Source: an uncultured Lachnospiraceae bacterium (GTDB lineage Bacteria; Bacillota; Clostridia; Lachnospirales; Lachnospiraceae). Taken from it: a DNA stretch of 54,944 bases. Of this stretch, positions 19,111-27,049 are shown piece by piece; positions within the stretch are counted from its first letter, which is position 1, and each line of letters opens with the position of its first letter. Position numbers and translations under genes: made by a program. The notes under the pieces were generated by a model. It was not told the DNA's origin and did no database searches. It worked only from the letters and a program-made list of their open reading frames with translations. Where the stretch lies: positions 1-54,944 of the forward strand of contig CANRAZ010000008.1 in NCBI GenBank assembly GCA_947628705.1, in the 5' to 3' direction.

Positions 19111-19152
19111 AAAAAACAAGGGGCTTGCAGGCTTATCCCTGCAGGCCCCTTG
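19111..19152 (-). terminator. Intrinsic terminator overlapping the 3' end of the FakA-like gene
   Basis: On the minus strand the arm CAAGGGGCCTGCAGG (19152-19138) pairs with CCTGCAAGCCCCTTG (19131-19117) with one G-U pair, and T6 follows (19116-19111). The first arm contains the last codons of the gene, and its stop codon falls in the loop. It may also serve as a barrier for rubrerythrin transcripts. Confidence 0.85.
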
Positions 19153-19384
19153 ACTGTCTGTCCATATCTTCGATCACTATGTCGTAAATTTCTCCGAGCG
19201 AGGCGCAGTATTCAAGCACCTTCCACGGTTCGTTTGTGTGAAAATGGATTTTTATCAGCTCCTCGTCTCCAACGGCTAAAAGGCAGTCTCCTTTAAAATT
19301 TGCGGTGAAATATTCCGAAATTTTGTCTTCATCAAGATCCTTGCCTTCAATAAGGAGCTGGGTATCGTAACGGTATTCGATCAT
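19133..19384 (-). CDS. Stand-alone FakA C-terminal-like domain protein
   Basis: The protein has 83 aa from the ATG at 19384, which has AAGGAGA 9 bases upstream; longer readings in this frame lack a site. YRYDTQLLIEG, then GDCLLAVGDEELIKIHFHTN and ASLGEIYDIVIEDM, closely follow the C-terminal domain of FakA/DAK2-type fatty-acid kinases. The kinase (Dak phosphatase-like) and middle domains are absent. Similar short proteins are often annotated as kinase to dihydroxyacetone kinase. Its role may be regulatory. No fakB/DegV gene is in the window. Confidence 0.8.
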   Translation of the reverse strand: MIEYRYDTQLLIEGKDLDEDKISEYFTANFKGDCLLAVGDEELIKIHFHTNEPWKVLEYCASLGEIYDIVIEDMDRQSRGLQG

Positions 19385-19493
19385 AGGCTTGTCTCTCCTT
19401 AATATGAATTGACGCCGCCGGCATATACAACGTGAGCGTAAGGATTTTCTCAGCTTTTCCTGCCGGTCTTTGGGCGTCCGCGCATTTACTATT

Positions 19494-20075
19494 TTATACT
19501 CCTGTAATGAATATTTCAAGTCCAATTACAATAAGGATTGTTCCGCCAAGAACGGAGGCTCTGTCAGAAAGTCTCGTTCCGAATTTTTTACCTATTACAA
19601 GTCCGCCAAGGCAAATGACGAGCGTGACCGCAGCGATTATTCCGGAGCATAACAGAGCGGAAATCAGACCGTAGTCTGCAATTGTGCATCCTACCGAAAG
19701 CGCATCAATGGACGTTGCGACGCCCTGCATCAGCAGAGCGGCGTTGCTGAGGGAGGGACTTTCTTTTTCGTCCTGTTTGGAATGAGTGCCGTCCCAAATC
19801 ATTTTGCCGCCGATAAAAGCAAGCAGGCACAGTGCGATCCACGGTACGAATTTACTGAGCGACGTGAGGCAGCTGACGAGCGTATGTACGCACAGCCAGC
19901 CCAGCATTGGCATCAGTGCCTGAAAAAATGCGAAAACGCCGGCTATTTTCAGCATTTTGTTCTTTTTCATCAAGGGTTCATTCATTCCGTTTGCCAAGGA
20001 CACCGAAAAAGCGTCCATCGCCAGTCCGACTCCAAGCAGCGTGCTGTTGAAAATAAATAGTATGCTTTTAATCAT
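19494..20075 (-). CDS. mntP: Manganese efflux pump MntP
   Basis: The 193-aa membrane protein has six hydrophobic segments in two related halves. The acidic metal-site motifs are present in each half: GLAMDAFSVSLANG near the N terminus and GVATSIDALSVG in the middle. It exports Mn2+ from the cytosol. The gene is preceded by a sigma-A promoter, a yybP-ykoY aptamer and an intrinsic terminator, so expression should rise with Mn2+. The last 15 bases before ATG include AAAGGAAG inside a CTTTGCAAAG palindrome, which could also mask the ribosome site. Confidence 0.94.
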   Translation of the reverse strand: MIKSILFIFNSTLLGVGLAMDAFSVSLANGMNEPLMKKNKMLKIAGVFAFFQALMPMLGWLCVHTLVSCLTSLSKFVPWIALCLLAFIGGKMIWDGTHSKQDEKESPSLSNAALLMQGVATSIDALSVGCTIADYGLISALLCSGIIAAVTLVICLGGLVIGKKFGTRLSDRASVLGGTILIVIGLEIFITGV

Positions 20076-20165
20076 AATGCTTCCTTTGCAAAGTCAGGCC
20101 TTTTATAATGCTTTGCATGCTTAAGCAGTAAAAAGGCCTTAAGTGATGTGAGCGGGCGTATCCGG

Positions 20166-20202
20166 AAAATAAAAATCCCGCATACGCTCCTGCGTACACG
20201 GG
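20166..20202 (-). terminator. Riboswitch-controlled terminator upstream of mntP
   Basis: On the minus strand CCCGTGTACGC (20202-20192), loop AGGA, then GCGTATGCGGG (20187-20177) form an 11-bp stem with two G-U pairs. ATTTTTATTTT follows. It lies between the aptamer and mntP, as expected for a transcriptional switch. Confidence 0.85.
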
Positions 20203-20214
20203 TATGTTTCATAA

Positions 20215-20333
20215 CGGGCAGACTCCATGTACAGCATGTGCTGATACATGAGTCTCGCATATTAAAGCAAGCCAGACCAAAGGGTCAGCGTGTTGACTTG
20301 CTGCGTAAAAACGCTTGCTACTCCCTCATGGAA
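20215..20333 (-). ncRNA. yybP-ykoY manganese riboswitch aptamer
   Basis: Read on the minus strand, the region contains the conserved GAGGGAGTAGC near its 5' end (about 20328-20318), then GTCAACACGCTGACC, GGCTTGC and GCGAGACTC. The last block forms a long stem AGACTCATGTA/TACATGGAGTCT with one bulge. These are the landmarks of the yybP-ykoY family, which senses Mn2+ and commonly precedes mntP. Boundaries are approximate. It is followed by a terminator and mntP. Confidence 0.85.
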
Positions 20334-20348
20334 TTATAAATTTTCGTT

Positions 20349-20377
20349 ATTTTAACACTGTTTTAATAAAATGTCAA
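20349..20377 (-). promoter_or_regulatory. Sigma-A promoter of the mntP riboswitch transcript
   Basis: On the minus strand TTGACA (20377-20372) and TAAAAT (20354-20349) are 17 bp apart. Transcription would begin just before the aptamer. Confidence 0.75.
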
Positions 20378-20388
20378 GTTCGCCAGTC

Positions 20389-20417
20389 TTTACTTTGGGC
20401 AAAATATGTTGTAAAAT
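20389..20417 (+). promoter_or_regulatory. Possible lepB promoter
   Basis: TTTACT (20389-20394) and TAAAAT (20412-20417) are 17 bp apart, 40 bp before the lepB start. The -35 is a weak match. It is back-to-back with the mntP promoter. Confidence 0.4.
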
Positions 20418-20457
20418 ACTTCGTTGTCGGTGTTTCCGGCAATCCGGGAGGCAATGT

Positions 20458-21216
20458 ATGTTTAATGACAGTAACAAGACAAACGAAGATGACGGAACAG
20501 ACGTGCAAATGCCGGATTCGGTTTCCGGGCAGAATGCCGGAGAAGCTTCGTGGTGGAAATCCTACAGGGAAAAGCGCGCTTTGAAAAAAGAGGAAAAAAG
20601 GCGGAAGGAAGAGGAAAAGTCTTTTTTTCAGAATGTTTGCGAGATGGTTGCGTTTACGGCCATTGCGTTTATCGTCGCGCTTGTCGTAAAGAATTTTATC
20701 GGTCAGCCGATAATTGTCGACGGGGATTCGATGAACGATACGCTTGAAAACCACAATCTGGTCTGGGCAAATAAGCTGGGGTACAAACCTGAAAGATTCG
20801 ACGTCGTCATAATAGAGCCGTATGAAGGGCAGAAGACGCTTTACATCAAAAGGATAATCGCGCTGCCAAAAGAAACCGTTTACATAGACGAAGAGGATAA
20901 TATTTATATATGGGGACCTGATGAAAAGGTTCCCGACGATTTTAGCGGAGATATCAGCGACCATAAATATTCAGATGCCTTCGGTTATTTTTCGGGTTTT
21001 CCGTTCAGCAAGATGATAATGTGTCCGAATAATCAGAACGGTTCATATACATTAGGAGAAGATGAGTATTTCTGCGTAGGGGATAACCGCTATAATTCAA
21101 AGGACAGCAGAGCGCTGGGAGCGTTTTCGAGAGAGCAAATCAAGGGTCATGCAGTGTTAAGGCTTTGGCCTTTGAATGAATTCGGCAATTTTGATAAGAG
21201 CAATGAAAGCAAATAG
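20458..21216 (+). CDS. lepB: Signal peptidase I
   Basis: The protein has 252 aa from the ATG at 20458, which has GGGAGG 6 bases upstream. It cleaves signal peptides of exported proteins. A charged cytosolic N-tail of about 55 residues, rich in Lys and Glu, precedes one membrane segment (about 61-80). The catalytic Ser91 is in GDSMNDTL and the general base Lys131 in YIKRIIALP; the later GDNRYNSKDSRALG box is complete. The long charged tail is unusual but seen in other Gram-positive LepB proteins. Its 3' end overlaps the upstream part of the next open frame. Confidence 0.94.
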   Translation: MFNDSNKTNEDDGTDVQMPDSVSGQNAGEASWWKSYREKRALKKEEKRRKEEEKSFFQNVCEMVAFTAIAFIVALVVKNFIGQPIIVDGDSMNDTLENHNLVWANKLGYKPERFDVVIIEPYEGQKTLYIKRIIALPKETVYIDEEDNIYIWGPDEKVPDDFSGDISDHKYSDAFGYFSGFPFSKMIMCPNNQNGSYTLGEDEYFCVGDNRYNSKDSRALGAFSREQIKGHAVLRLWPLNEFGNFDKSNESK

Positions 21217-21274
21217 ACAAAGTGACGGCAAACCTTTGACGGACCGTTGCAAAGAAAGAGGCTGCGGACAGCAT

Positions 21275-22456
21275 ATGAGTAAAAGAGTTTTGGACAATTT
21301 AACGAAAAAGCCTGCTATCGTGCTGACGGTTTTATTGCTGGTGCTTGTCGCATCGGGCTGCGGAGCAGACAAAAAAACTGCGGAAGGCCCTGCGGCTTAC
21401 GTTACGCCGACCTTGAGACCTACAAGCGCTGATTTTGGAGAAGCGGGGAGTCTGGAAACCGATACGCCGGAGCTTTCTCCGTCGACGGACGCTGAAATAA
21501 AGCCGATAAAGCCTGTTACGGTTTCTTTTGTGGGCGATGTTTTTACAAGCGACAGAATGTACAATAATTATCAGGATGCCGGAGGCCTTTTGGGGGTTGT
21601 TTCGCAAAAGGTGCTTGATGTGTTTCAGGGGAGCGACGTAATGGTCGCGAACCATGAGTATTGCAGCACCGATATTGACGACAGCAATGCCTTGAGCTTT
21701 CAGAAATGGATTGAGCAGTGCGATACGAGAAATGAATTTATTTTCGGCGAGCTTGGCATAGACGTCGCAGGTCTTGCGAATAACCATGCCTTTGATTACG
21801 GCAAGCAGGGATTTCTTGACACCTTGGACGGACTTGACGAGATGGGGATCACCTATGTGGGAGCCGGCAGGGACTATCAGGACGCCACAGAGGCAAAAAT
21901 TGCAACAGTCGGAGATAAATCGATCGCATTCTTTGCCTCAAACAGCATAATTACGGATGTAGGGTGGATTGTAAATGACAGCAGGCCGGGAATGAACGGA
22001 CTTTACACATGGTCAGATACCTACACTACAATGATCGACAACATAAAAAAAGCGTCGGAAACCAATGATTTGGTTGTCGTAATGCTGCACTTCGGGACTG
22101 AAAAGACCAATCAGCAGAATGCGGAGCAGCAGAAATATGCCCGTGCCTGTATTGACGCAGGGGCCGATATAATAATCGGGCACCATGCTCACGTTCTTCA
22201 GGGCATAGAGTACTATGGGGACGGAGTGATTTTTTACAGCTTGGGGAATTTTCTTTTCAGCAACTATGTTTCCGAAACCATGGTGCTTACTCTGACTCTG
22301 GAAAGAGACAACAGCTATTCTCTTAAGGTGCTTCCGTGTCAGTCGAGTACATACTATACGAAGGATGTGGACACCTCAACCGTTTTTGATATTTTAAATC
22401 AGTATTCCGTAAATGCAGAGGTCGATGCGGAAGGAAACGTAAAAAGAAAGGACTGA
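21275..22456 (+). CDS. CapA-family (PGA_cap) metallophosphoesterase-like lipoprotein
   Basis: The 393-aa protein starts at ATG 21275, because a signal peptide begins there (Lys/Arg start, hydrophobic core, lipobox VASGC). The CapA/PGA_cap domain follows with VGDVFTSDRMY, ANHEYC, GLANNHAFDYG and GHHAHVLQG, the metal-binding pattern of this metallophosphatase-related family. CapA supports poly-gamma-glutamate capsule formation in Bacillus, but most clostridial members stand alone, as here, and have no known substrate. The ribosome site is weak, so coupling to lepB translation is possible. Confidence 0.85.
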   Translation: MSKRVLDNLTKKPAIVLTVLLLVLVASGCGADKKTAEGPAAYVTPTLRPTSADFGEAGSLETDTPELSPSTDAEIKPIKPVTVSFVGDVFTSDRMYNNYQDAGGLLGVVSQKVLDVFQGSDVMVANHEYCSTDIDDSNALSFQKWIEQCDTRNEFIFGELGIDVAGLANNHAFDYGKQGFLDTLDGLDEMGITYVGAGRDYQDATEAKIATVGDKSIAFFASNSIITDVGWIVNDSRPGMNGLYTWSDTYTTMIDNIKKASETNDLVVVMLHFGTEKTNQQNAEQQKYARACIDAGADIIIGHHAHVLQGIEYYGDGVIFYSLGNFLFSNYVSETMVLTLTLERDNSYSLKVLPCQSSTYYTKDVDTSTVFDILNQYSVNAEVDAEGNVKRKD

Positions 22457-22507
22457 TTTGCGGCGCTTTTAAGACCGTGCGCGGTTTCTTGTGCGGAATA
22501 CTGCGGC

Positions 22508-22984
22508 TTAACGGTACTGCAAGTAGTCAATGAAACGTTTTACTGCAATTGAGGCTGTTTTTTTGCTCTTGAATGCAAGCCCGATATTACGGTATGCCGG
22601 AACGTCAAGCTCTTTTGCTATGATTCTGTAAGGTACTCTTTTCAAAATAAGATGCGGTAATATGCTGATGCCGAGTCCGCATTCCACTATTGACATAATG
22701 GCGTAATCGTCCCAAGTGGTAAAATGAACCTTTGGAGTTAAGCCGTATTTTTCAAATATTTCAGATACCTCTGCTTTCGCTCCTTTCTCAAGCAGCAAAA
22801 AAGGTCCGTTACAGAGCGCCTCTATTGGAAATTTCTTACAATCCGCAAGAATGTGATTTTCGGGAATGATTGCCAAAAGATTGTCCTGCTCTAAAAAAAT
22901 AGTTTCTAGTTCAGGCTGCGCAGGCAAACGCAAAAATCCGCAGTCAACCCGTCCTTCTAATATCCATTCCTCAATTTCAGGCAT
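22508..22984 (-). pseudogene. LysR-family regulator fragment, DNA-binding half missing
   Basis: The open frame covers about 158 codons of a LysR substrate-binding domain, including ILEGRVDCGFLRLP, DNLLAIIPENH and a C-terminal ECGLGISILPHLIL. The N-terminal helix-turn-helix and dimerisation helix, about 90-130 residues, are absent. The frame runs on for a few codons past the first ATG and then meets sequence from a transporter gene on the other strand. No ribosome site or promoter is seen. It is probably the surviving 3' part of a full lysR. Confidence 0.8.
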
Positions 22985-23173
22985 TGCAATGGCTGCGTAT
23001 TGTCGGCATTTGCTTACGCCGTAATGGTGCTGTCAAATAAGCTGGCAAAAGAGGTCGACGGAACTGAAAATGCAACGGTACAGCTTTTTTGTACTTTTGC
23101 TGCCGTAACGGTTTTTGTAGGTTTAAAACAAGGATTATTAATTGATGTTTTTTTGGCCTGTCTGCTTAAATAA
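22985..23173 (+). pseudogene. EamA/DMT transporter fragment
   Basis: A 62-codon stretch without a start codon reads LSAFAYAVMVLSNKLAKEVD, then ENATVQLFCTFAAVTVFVG. This is the pattern at the start of the second EamA repeat in drug/metabolite transporters. It is cut at the left where the lysR remnant begins and ends early at TAA 23171-23173, so both the first half and the C terminus are missing. EamA genes are often divergent from lysR genes, which fits a deletion through a shared promoter. Confidence 0.7.
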
Positions 23174-23192
23174 ATACGGATTAAAATATACT

Positions 23193-24263
23193 TTATTTGT
23201 GAGTGGGCTTGCTTTCAACGTCTATAAAATCTTTAGATATATCTGCGGCGTTCGGAGAGAGCTCTTCGGCATTCTCCGCAGCGAGCTGCTTTATGCTGTA
23301 GAGGATTTCCGCAGCCTGCTGCTTCATATCCTCGGAGACCTCGCTTTGCCTGCTGATATCCTCCATCATATTTTCCGCCTGCTGCTGAATCGGTTCTACG
23401 TGTATCATACAGTGCTTTACGTCGGGAAAAGCGTTCTCGATCCTGTCGTGCACCCTTTCGGCGATTGCGTGTGCGTTTGTGAGCGTAATACGTCCGTCAA
23501 CATAAAGCTCTATGTCCACATATATCCTTGAACCGAACATTCTTGTCTTTACGGAATGAATGCTTTGTACTCCTTTTTCCTTTTTGATTTCTTCCCTTAT
23601 TTTTTCTACCGTTTCATCGTCACAGGAATGGTCGACCATTTTTTTGAACGAATCTGAATAGATGTCAAAAGAGACCTTAAGTATAAAGAGACAGATTATG
23701 ATTGCGGCAATTGGGTCTGCGGCAGGCAGTCCGTTTCTTGCAAGGATTACTCCGGCAAGAGAGCCAACGGAGGAAAGAGCGTCTGAACGGTGATGCCATG
23801 CGTCCGCCTTAAGGGAGTCGGAGTTAACCCTTTTTGCCGCATGGATCGTAACGTGATACATCGCTTCTTTAACGGCAATGCTTAATATAGCCGCGATAAT
23901 AGTAAGGATTCCGGGCATTTTAAAATTTTTATATGTCTGACGGACTATGTCCATAATTCCGTCGGAGCCCATAAGCACTCCGGTGACGGCAAGCATGGTT
24001 GCAAGAATCACGGCGGCTACGCATTCGATTCTTTCGTGTCCGTAAGGGTGCGTGGAGTCTTCGCTTCTTCGAGACAGCTTATAGCCGACGATGACTATAA
24101 CCGTGCTGAAAACGTCCGAAGCAGAGTGGACGGCGTCTGAAACCAAAGCCTTGGAATGTCCCAGCAAGCCTGCGCCGGCTTTTACCAAAATCAGCAGGGC
24201 GTTTACGATTATACTGAGAACCGATACTTTATAAACGGTTTTTTGTTCCTTTGCTGCGTCCAT
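23193..24263 (-). CDS. Cation diffusion facilitator family transporter
   Basis: The 356-aa protein exports divalent metal ions in exchange for protons. Six membrane segments span about residues 12-200, with metal-site motifs SDAVHSASDV in the second and AWHHRSDALSS in the fifth. A cytosolic ferredoxin-like domain follows (about 205-290) with HCMIHVEP. The C-terminal tail of about 60 residues is acidic and helical, longer than in compact family members. Metal choice (Zn, Fe, Mn, Co) cannot be told from sequence. An operator or metal box was not found. Confidence 0.93.
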   Translation of the reverse strand: MDAAKEQKTVYKVSVLSIIVNALLILVKAGAGLLGHSKALVSDAVHSASDVFSTVIVIVGYKLSRRSEDSTHPYGHERIECVAAVILATMLAVTGVLMGSDGIMDIVRQTYKNFKMPGILTIIAAILSIAVKEAMYHVTIHAAKRVNSDSLKADAWHHRSDALSSVGSLAGVILARNGLPAADPIAAIIICLFILKVSFDIYSDSFKKMVDHSCDDETVEKIREEIKKEKGVQSIHSVKTRMFGSRIYVDIELYVDGRITLTNAHAIAERVHDRIENAFPDVKHCMIHVEPIQQQAENMMEDISRQSEVSEDMKQQAAEILYSIKQLAAENAEELSPNAADISKDFIDVESKPTHK

Positions 24264-24442
24264 ATAGCCTCTTTCCGCCGGTAAGTTTAAGCAATTTTTT
24301 ATTGACTTGCCTTTCCGACTATTATATTATTATACACGGTTAACAAAAATGTATGCTTTTTACCGAAATAAGGAAGAATAACCGAGACATCGTTTCTTAT
24401 TTATTGCGGTAAAACGGTTCAGTTGAAAAAACGGAGGATATT

Positions 24443-25984
24443 ATGTCAGATTCAATGGGTTGGATACTTCTTTCCTTTGCACTGTATCTTCTTATGATGA
24501 TTGTAGTGGGCGCGCTGTGCGCAAAGAAGAATTCAAATTCTGAAGATTATTTTTTGGGAGGACGCAAGCTCGGAGCTTTCGTTGCCGCTCTTTCAGCGCA
24601 GGCTTCGGACATGAGCGGATGGCTGCTCATGGGACTGCCGGGTTCGGTATATGCTCTCGGAACCGGTCAGTCATGGATCGCAGTCGGACTTTTCATCGGA
24701 ACGGTCTGCAACTGGCTGTTTATTTCCAGAAGACTGAGAAGATATACGATACGTGCAAATAATTCTCTTACTCTCCCTACATATTTTGAAAACAGGTTCC
24801 ATGATAAGAAGAAGATTCTTCTCCTGATTTCGTCAATAACGATAGTAATCTTTTTCCTTGTTTACACCGCGTCTGCCCTTTCGGCAGGCGGAAAGCTTTT
24901 TAATGCGGTGTTCGGCATTGATTATAAAATCGCTCTGACGATTGGAGCGGTCGTTATTCTTTGCTACACCTTTATGGGCGGCTTTCTTGCGGTTTGCACA
25001 ACCGACTTCATTCAGGGAACGCTTATGCTGGTTGCCCTTCTTACGGTTCCGATTATTGCGCTTGGCATGGTCGGACCTGAAAACATTACCTCAAGGCTTT
25101 CGGAAGCAGGGGTTGCCGACACAGGCGCTTACCTTAATATCATGACCAACGGCAACACAGGAGAGTTTAGCTTTGTGGACATCATTTCACAGCTTGCATG
25201 GGGCTTGGGCTACATGGGAATGCCTCACATACTTGTGCGTTTTATGGCTGTGCGTGACGAGAAGGAGCTTAACAAATCGAAGGGAATCGCAATCGTCTGG
25301 GTTGCTCTTTCGCTTTTCTTTGCGGTTGTAATCGGTGTCGTGGGCCGTGCATATATCACAACGACGCTTACAGACGGCGCAGAGGAAAATGTGTTTATTG
25401 AAATGATAAATCAGTTATTTACCAAGGACATAGGACTGCCGCTTATCGGAGGAATATTCCTGTGCGGCATACTTGCGGCAATCATGTCTACGGCTGATTC
25501 GCAGCTTCTTGTAAGCGCATCAAGCGTTTCAGAGGATATTTACAGAAGCATAATAAATAAAGACGCAGATGACAGGAAGGTGCTTAGAATAAGCCGTATT
25601 ACTGTGCTTGTTATTGCAGTTCTTGCTTACCTTATTGCATTGAATCCGAACAATTCCATTATGGGTCTGGTTTCAAATGCGTGGGCAGGGCTTGGCTCTG
25701 CATTCGGCCCTATAGTTGTGCTTTCGCTTTTCTGGAAGAGGACGAATCTCAAGGGAGGCGTCGCAGGCATTGCGACTGGCGCGCTTGCGGTAATAATCTG
25801 GGACTATATTCCTCTTGCAGGCGGAAAAACGCTTGGAACAGTGACAGGTCTTTATTCGCTTGTTGTAGGCTTCGGTCTCAGTATGCTTGCAATCATAGCC
25901 GTATCGCTTCTTACAGAGGCTCCTGACGAAGAGATTCTTAAGGAATTTGAAGATGTTAAGAACGGGAACGTCGAGGGAATCTGA
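24443..25984 (+). CDS. putP: Sodium/proline symporter
   Basis: The 513-aa sodium:solute symporter has about 13 membrane helices. Family marks include the N-terminal SEDYFLGGRKLGAFVAALSA, the ASDMSGWLLMGLPG motif typical of PutP, and STADSQLLVSAS for sodium binding. It imports proline with Na+. The gene is monocistronic with a GGAGG site and a terminator at 26045-26083. No proline catabolic gene is nearby, so a role in nutrition or osmotic balance cannot be separated. Confidence 0.94.
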   Translation: MSDSMGWILLSFALYLLMMIVVGALCAKKNSNSEDYFLGGRKLGAFVAALSAQASDMSGWLLMGLPGSVYALGTGQSWIAVGLFIGTVCNWLFISRRLRRYTIRANNSLTLPTYFENRFHDKKKILLLISSITIVIFFLVYTASALSAGGKLFNAVFGIDYKIALTIGAVVILCYTFMGGFLAVCTTDFIQGTLMLVALLTVPIIALGMVGPENITSRLSEAGVADTGAYLNIMTNGNTGEFSFVDIISQLAWGLGYMGMPHILVRFMAVRDEKELNKSKGIAIVWVALSLFFAVVIGVVGRAYITTTLTDGAEENVFIEMINQLFTKDIGLPLIGGIFLCGILAAIMSTADSQLLVSASSVSEDIYRSIINKDADDRKVLRISRITVLVIAVLAYLIALNPNNSIMGLVSNAWAGLGSAFGPIVVLSLFWKRTNLKGGVAGIATGALAVIIWDYIPLAGGKTLGTVTGLYSLVVGFGLSMLAIIAVSLLTEAPDEEILKEFEDVKNGNVEGI

Positions 25985-26044
25985 TTAAAAATCGGCCGTG
26001 CGGCGGCATAAGGGACGTAAAAAACATAAATCAAAAAATCGCCG

Positions 26045-26083
26045 AAGGGCTTCGGGCATGGTGAAGTGTCCGAAGCCTTTTTA
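26045..26083 (+). terminator. Intrinsic terminator after putP
   Basis: AAGGGCTTCGGGCA pairs with TGTCCGAAGCCTT across a short loop and is followed by T5 (to 26083). The rest of the 311-bp gap (to 26295) is AT-rich and shows no gene; I see no CRISPR repeat in it despite the cas6 that follows. Confidence 0.75.
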
Positions 26084-26295
26084 CATAAAAAGTACTGTTT
26101 AGCGGTTGATTTTTTACAGGAAAATATGTATATTAAAGGGGTAGTTATTTATTGTATCTAATGCGAAGCGAAACAAGTTGATTTGTAGGTCTTGTTTAGG
26201 TGATTTTTTATTGAGCCTATTCTGCAAATAAAGTACAATTTATAGTTTGGCGTATAACGTCAGAGTATTAAAAAATAGAAAACGGTGGGATTATT

Positions 26296-27030
26296 ATGAA
26301 GTATAGTTTGACTTTTAAATGCAGAAACTGTGTTGAAGTGCCGAAGCACTACAACAACATTTTGCAGGCGGCGCTGTTTACGTGGATGGGGGAAAACGAT
26401 AACGGCGAGTATTATGACAAATCATTCGGTGAAATCGACGTCATAAAGAGGATGTATACCTTTTCGGGAATCATGGGGCACAGCGAGTACGATGCAATAA
26501 GGGATAAGCTTATTTTCTTTGGGGAAATTCAAATCGTTTTGTCTCTTGCTGCCGATGAAACTCACGATAGGGTGCTTCAGAACATTCGTGAAGGCCGTCC
26601 TTTAAGAATGGGCCGTGAGTATTTGGATTTAATCAACTGTGCGGTCATAAACGAAGAATATTCGGATTTTTGCGTTGTCGAAACATTATCCCCTATTTCC
26701 ATACATTCGACCTACGAAAAGGAAGACGGACGGAAGAGGACTTTTTATTATCCGCCTTACCATGAGGATTTTAGCAGCATGATAAGAGACGATCTTATCT
26801 TTAAATATGAAACTCTTTACGGCAAGCTTCCCGAGGACGATTATTTTGAAATTGAACCCGCCGGCCCTGATAAAATTTTTCAGGTTACGGTTTGGTACAA
26901 CAATTTCTTTATAAGAGGGTGGCACGGACAGTACATTCTTAAGGGCTCTCCTGAGCTTATCAGAATGGGACTTTTGGCAGGAATCGGTGCGAGAAACAAC
27001 ATGGGAATGGGATGTGTTGTTCAAATCTGA
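26296..27030 (+). CDS. cas6: Orphan Cas6-family CRISPR RNA endoribonuclease-like protein
   Basis: The 244-aa protein has the Cas6 layout of two RAMP ferredoxin folds. LQAALFTWM (about 23-31) and KRMYTFS (51-57) match the first fold, TLSPI (130-134) the mid-protein signature, PPYHEDFSSMIRDDLIFKY the next helix, and GLLAGIGARNNMGMGCV (225-241) is the diagnostic Gly-rich loop. Cas6 cuts pre-crRNA in type I-A/B/D and III systems. Here the usual His position (about 39-42, YYDK) has none, though Lys51 remains. It stands alone: no other cas gene lies within the window. The visible array is of I-C type, which uses Cas5. Cas6 identity is firm, activity is not. Confidence 0.85.
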   Translation: MKYSLTFKCRNCVEVPKHYNNILQAALFTWMGENDNGEYYDKSFGEIDVIKRMYTFSGIMGHSEYDAIRDKLIFFGEIQIVLSLAADETHDRVLQNIREGRPLRMGREYLDLINCAVINEEYSDFCVVETLSPISIHSTYEKEDGRKRTFYYPPYHEDFSSMIRDDLIFKYETLYGKLPEDDYFEIEPAGPDKIFQVTVWYNNFFIRGWHGQYILKGSPELIRMGLLAGIGARNNMGMGCVVQI

Positions 27031-27049
27031 GCATATTATCGGAGGAAAA

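Noticed and set aside
26104-26295. A hidden CRISPR repeat upstream of the orphan cas6
   Set aside because: GCGAAGCGAAAC near 26164 is weakly reminiscent of a repeat end, but there is no second copy or stem.
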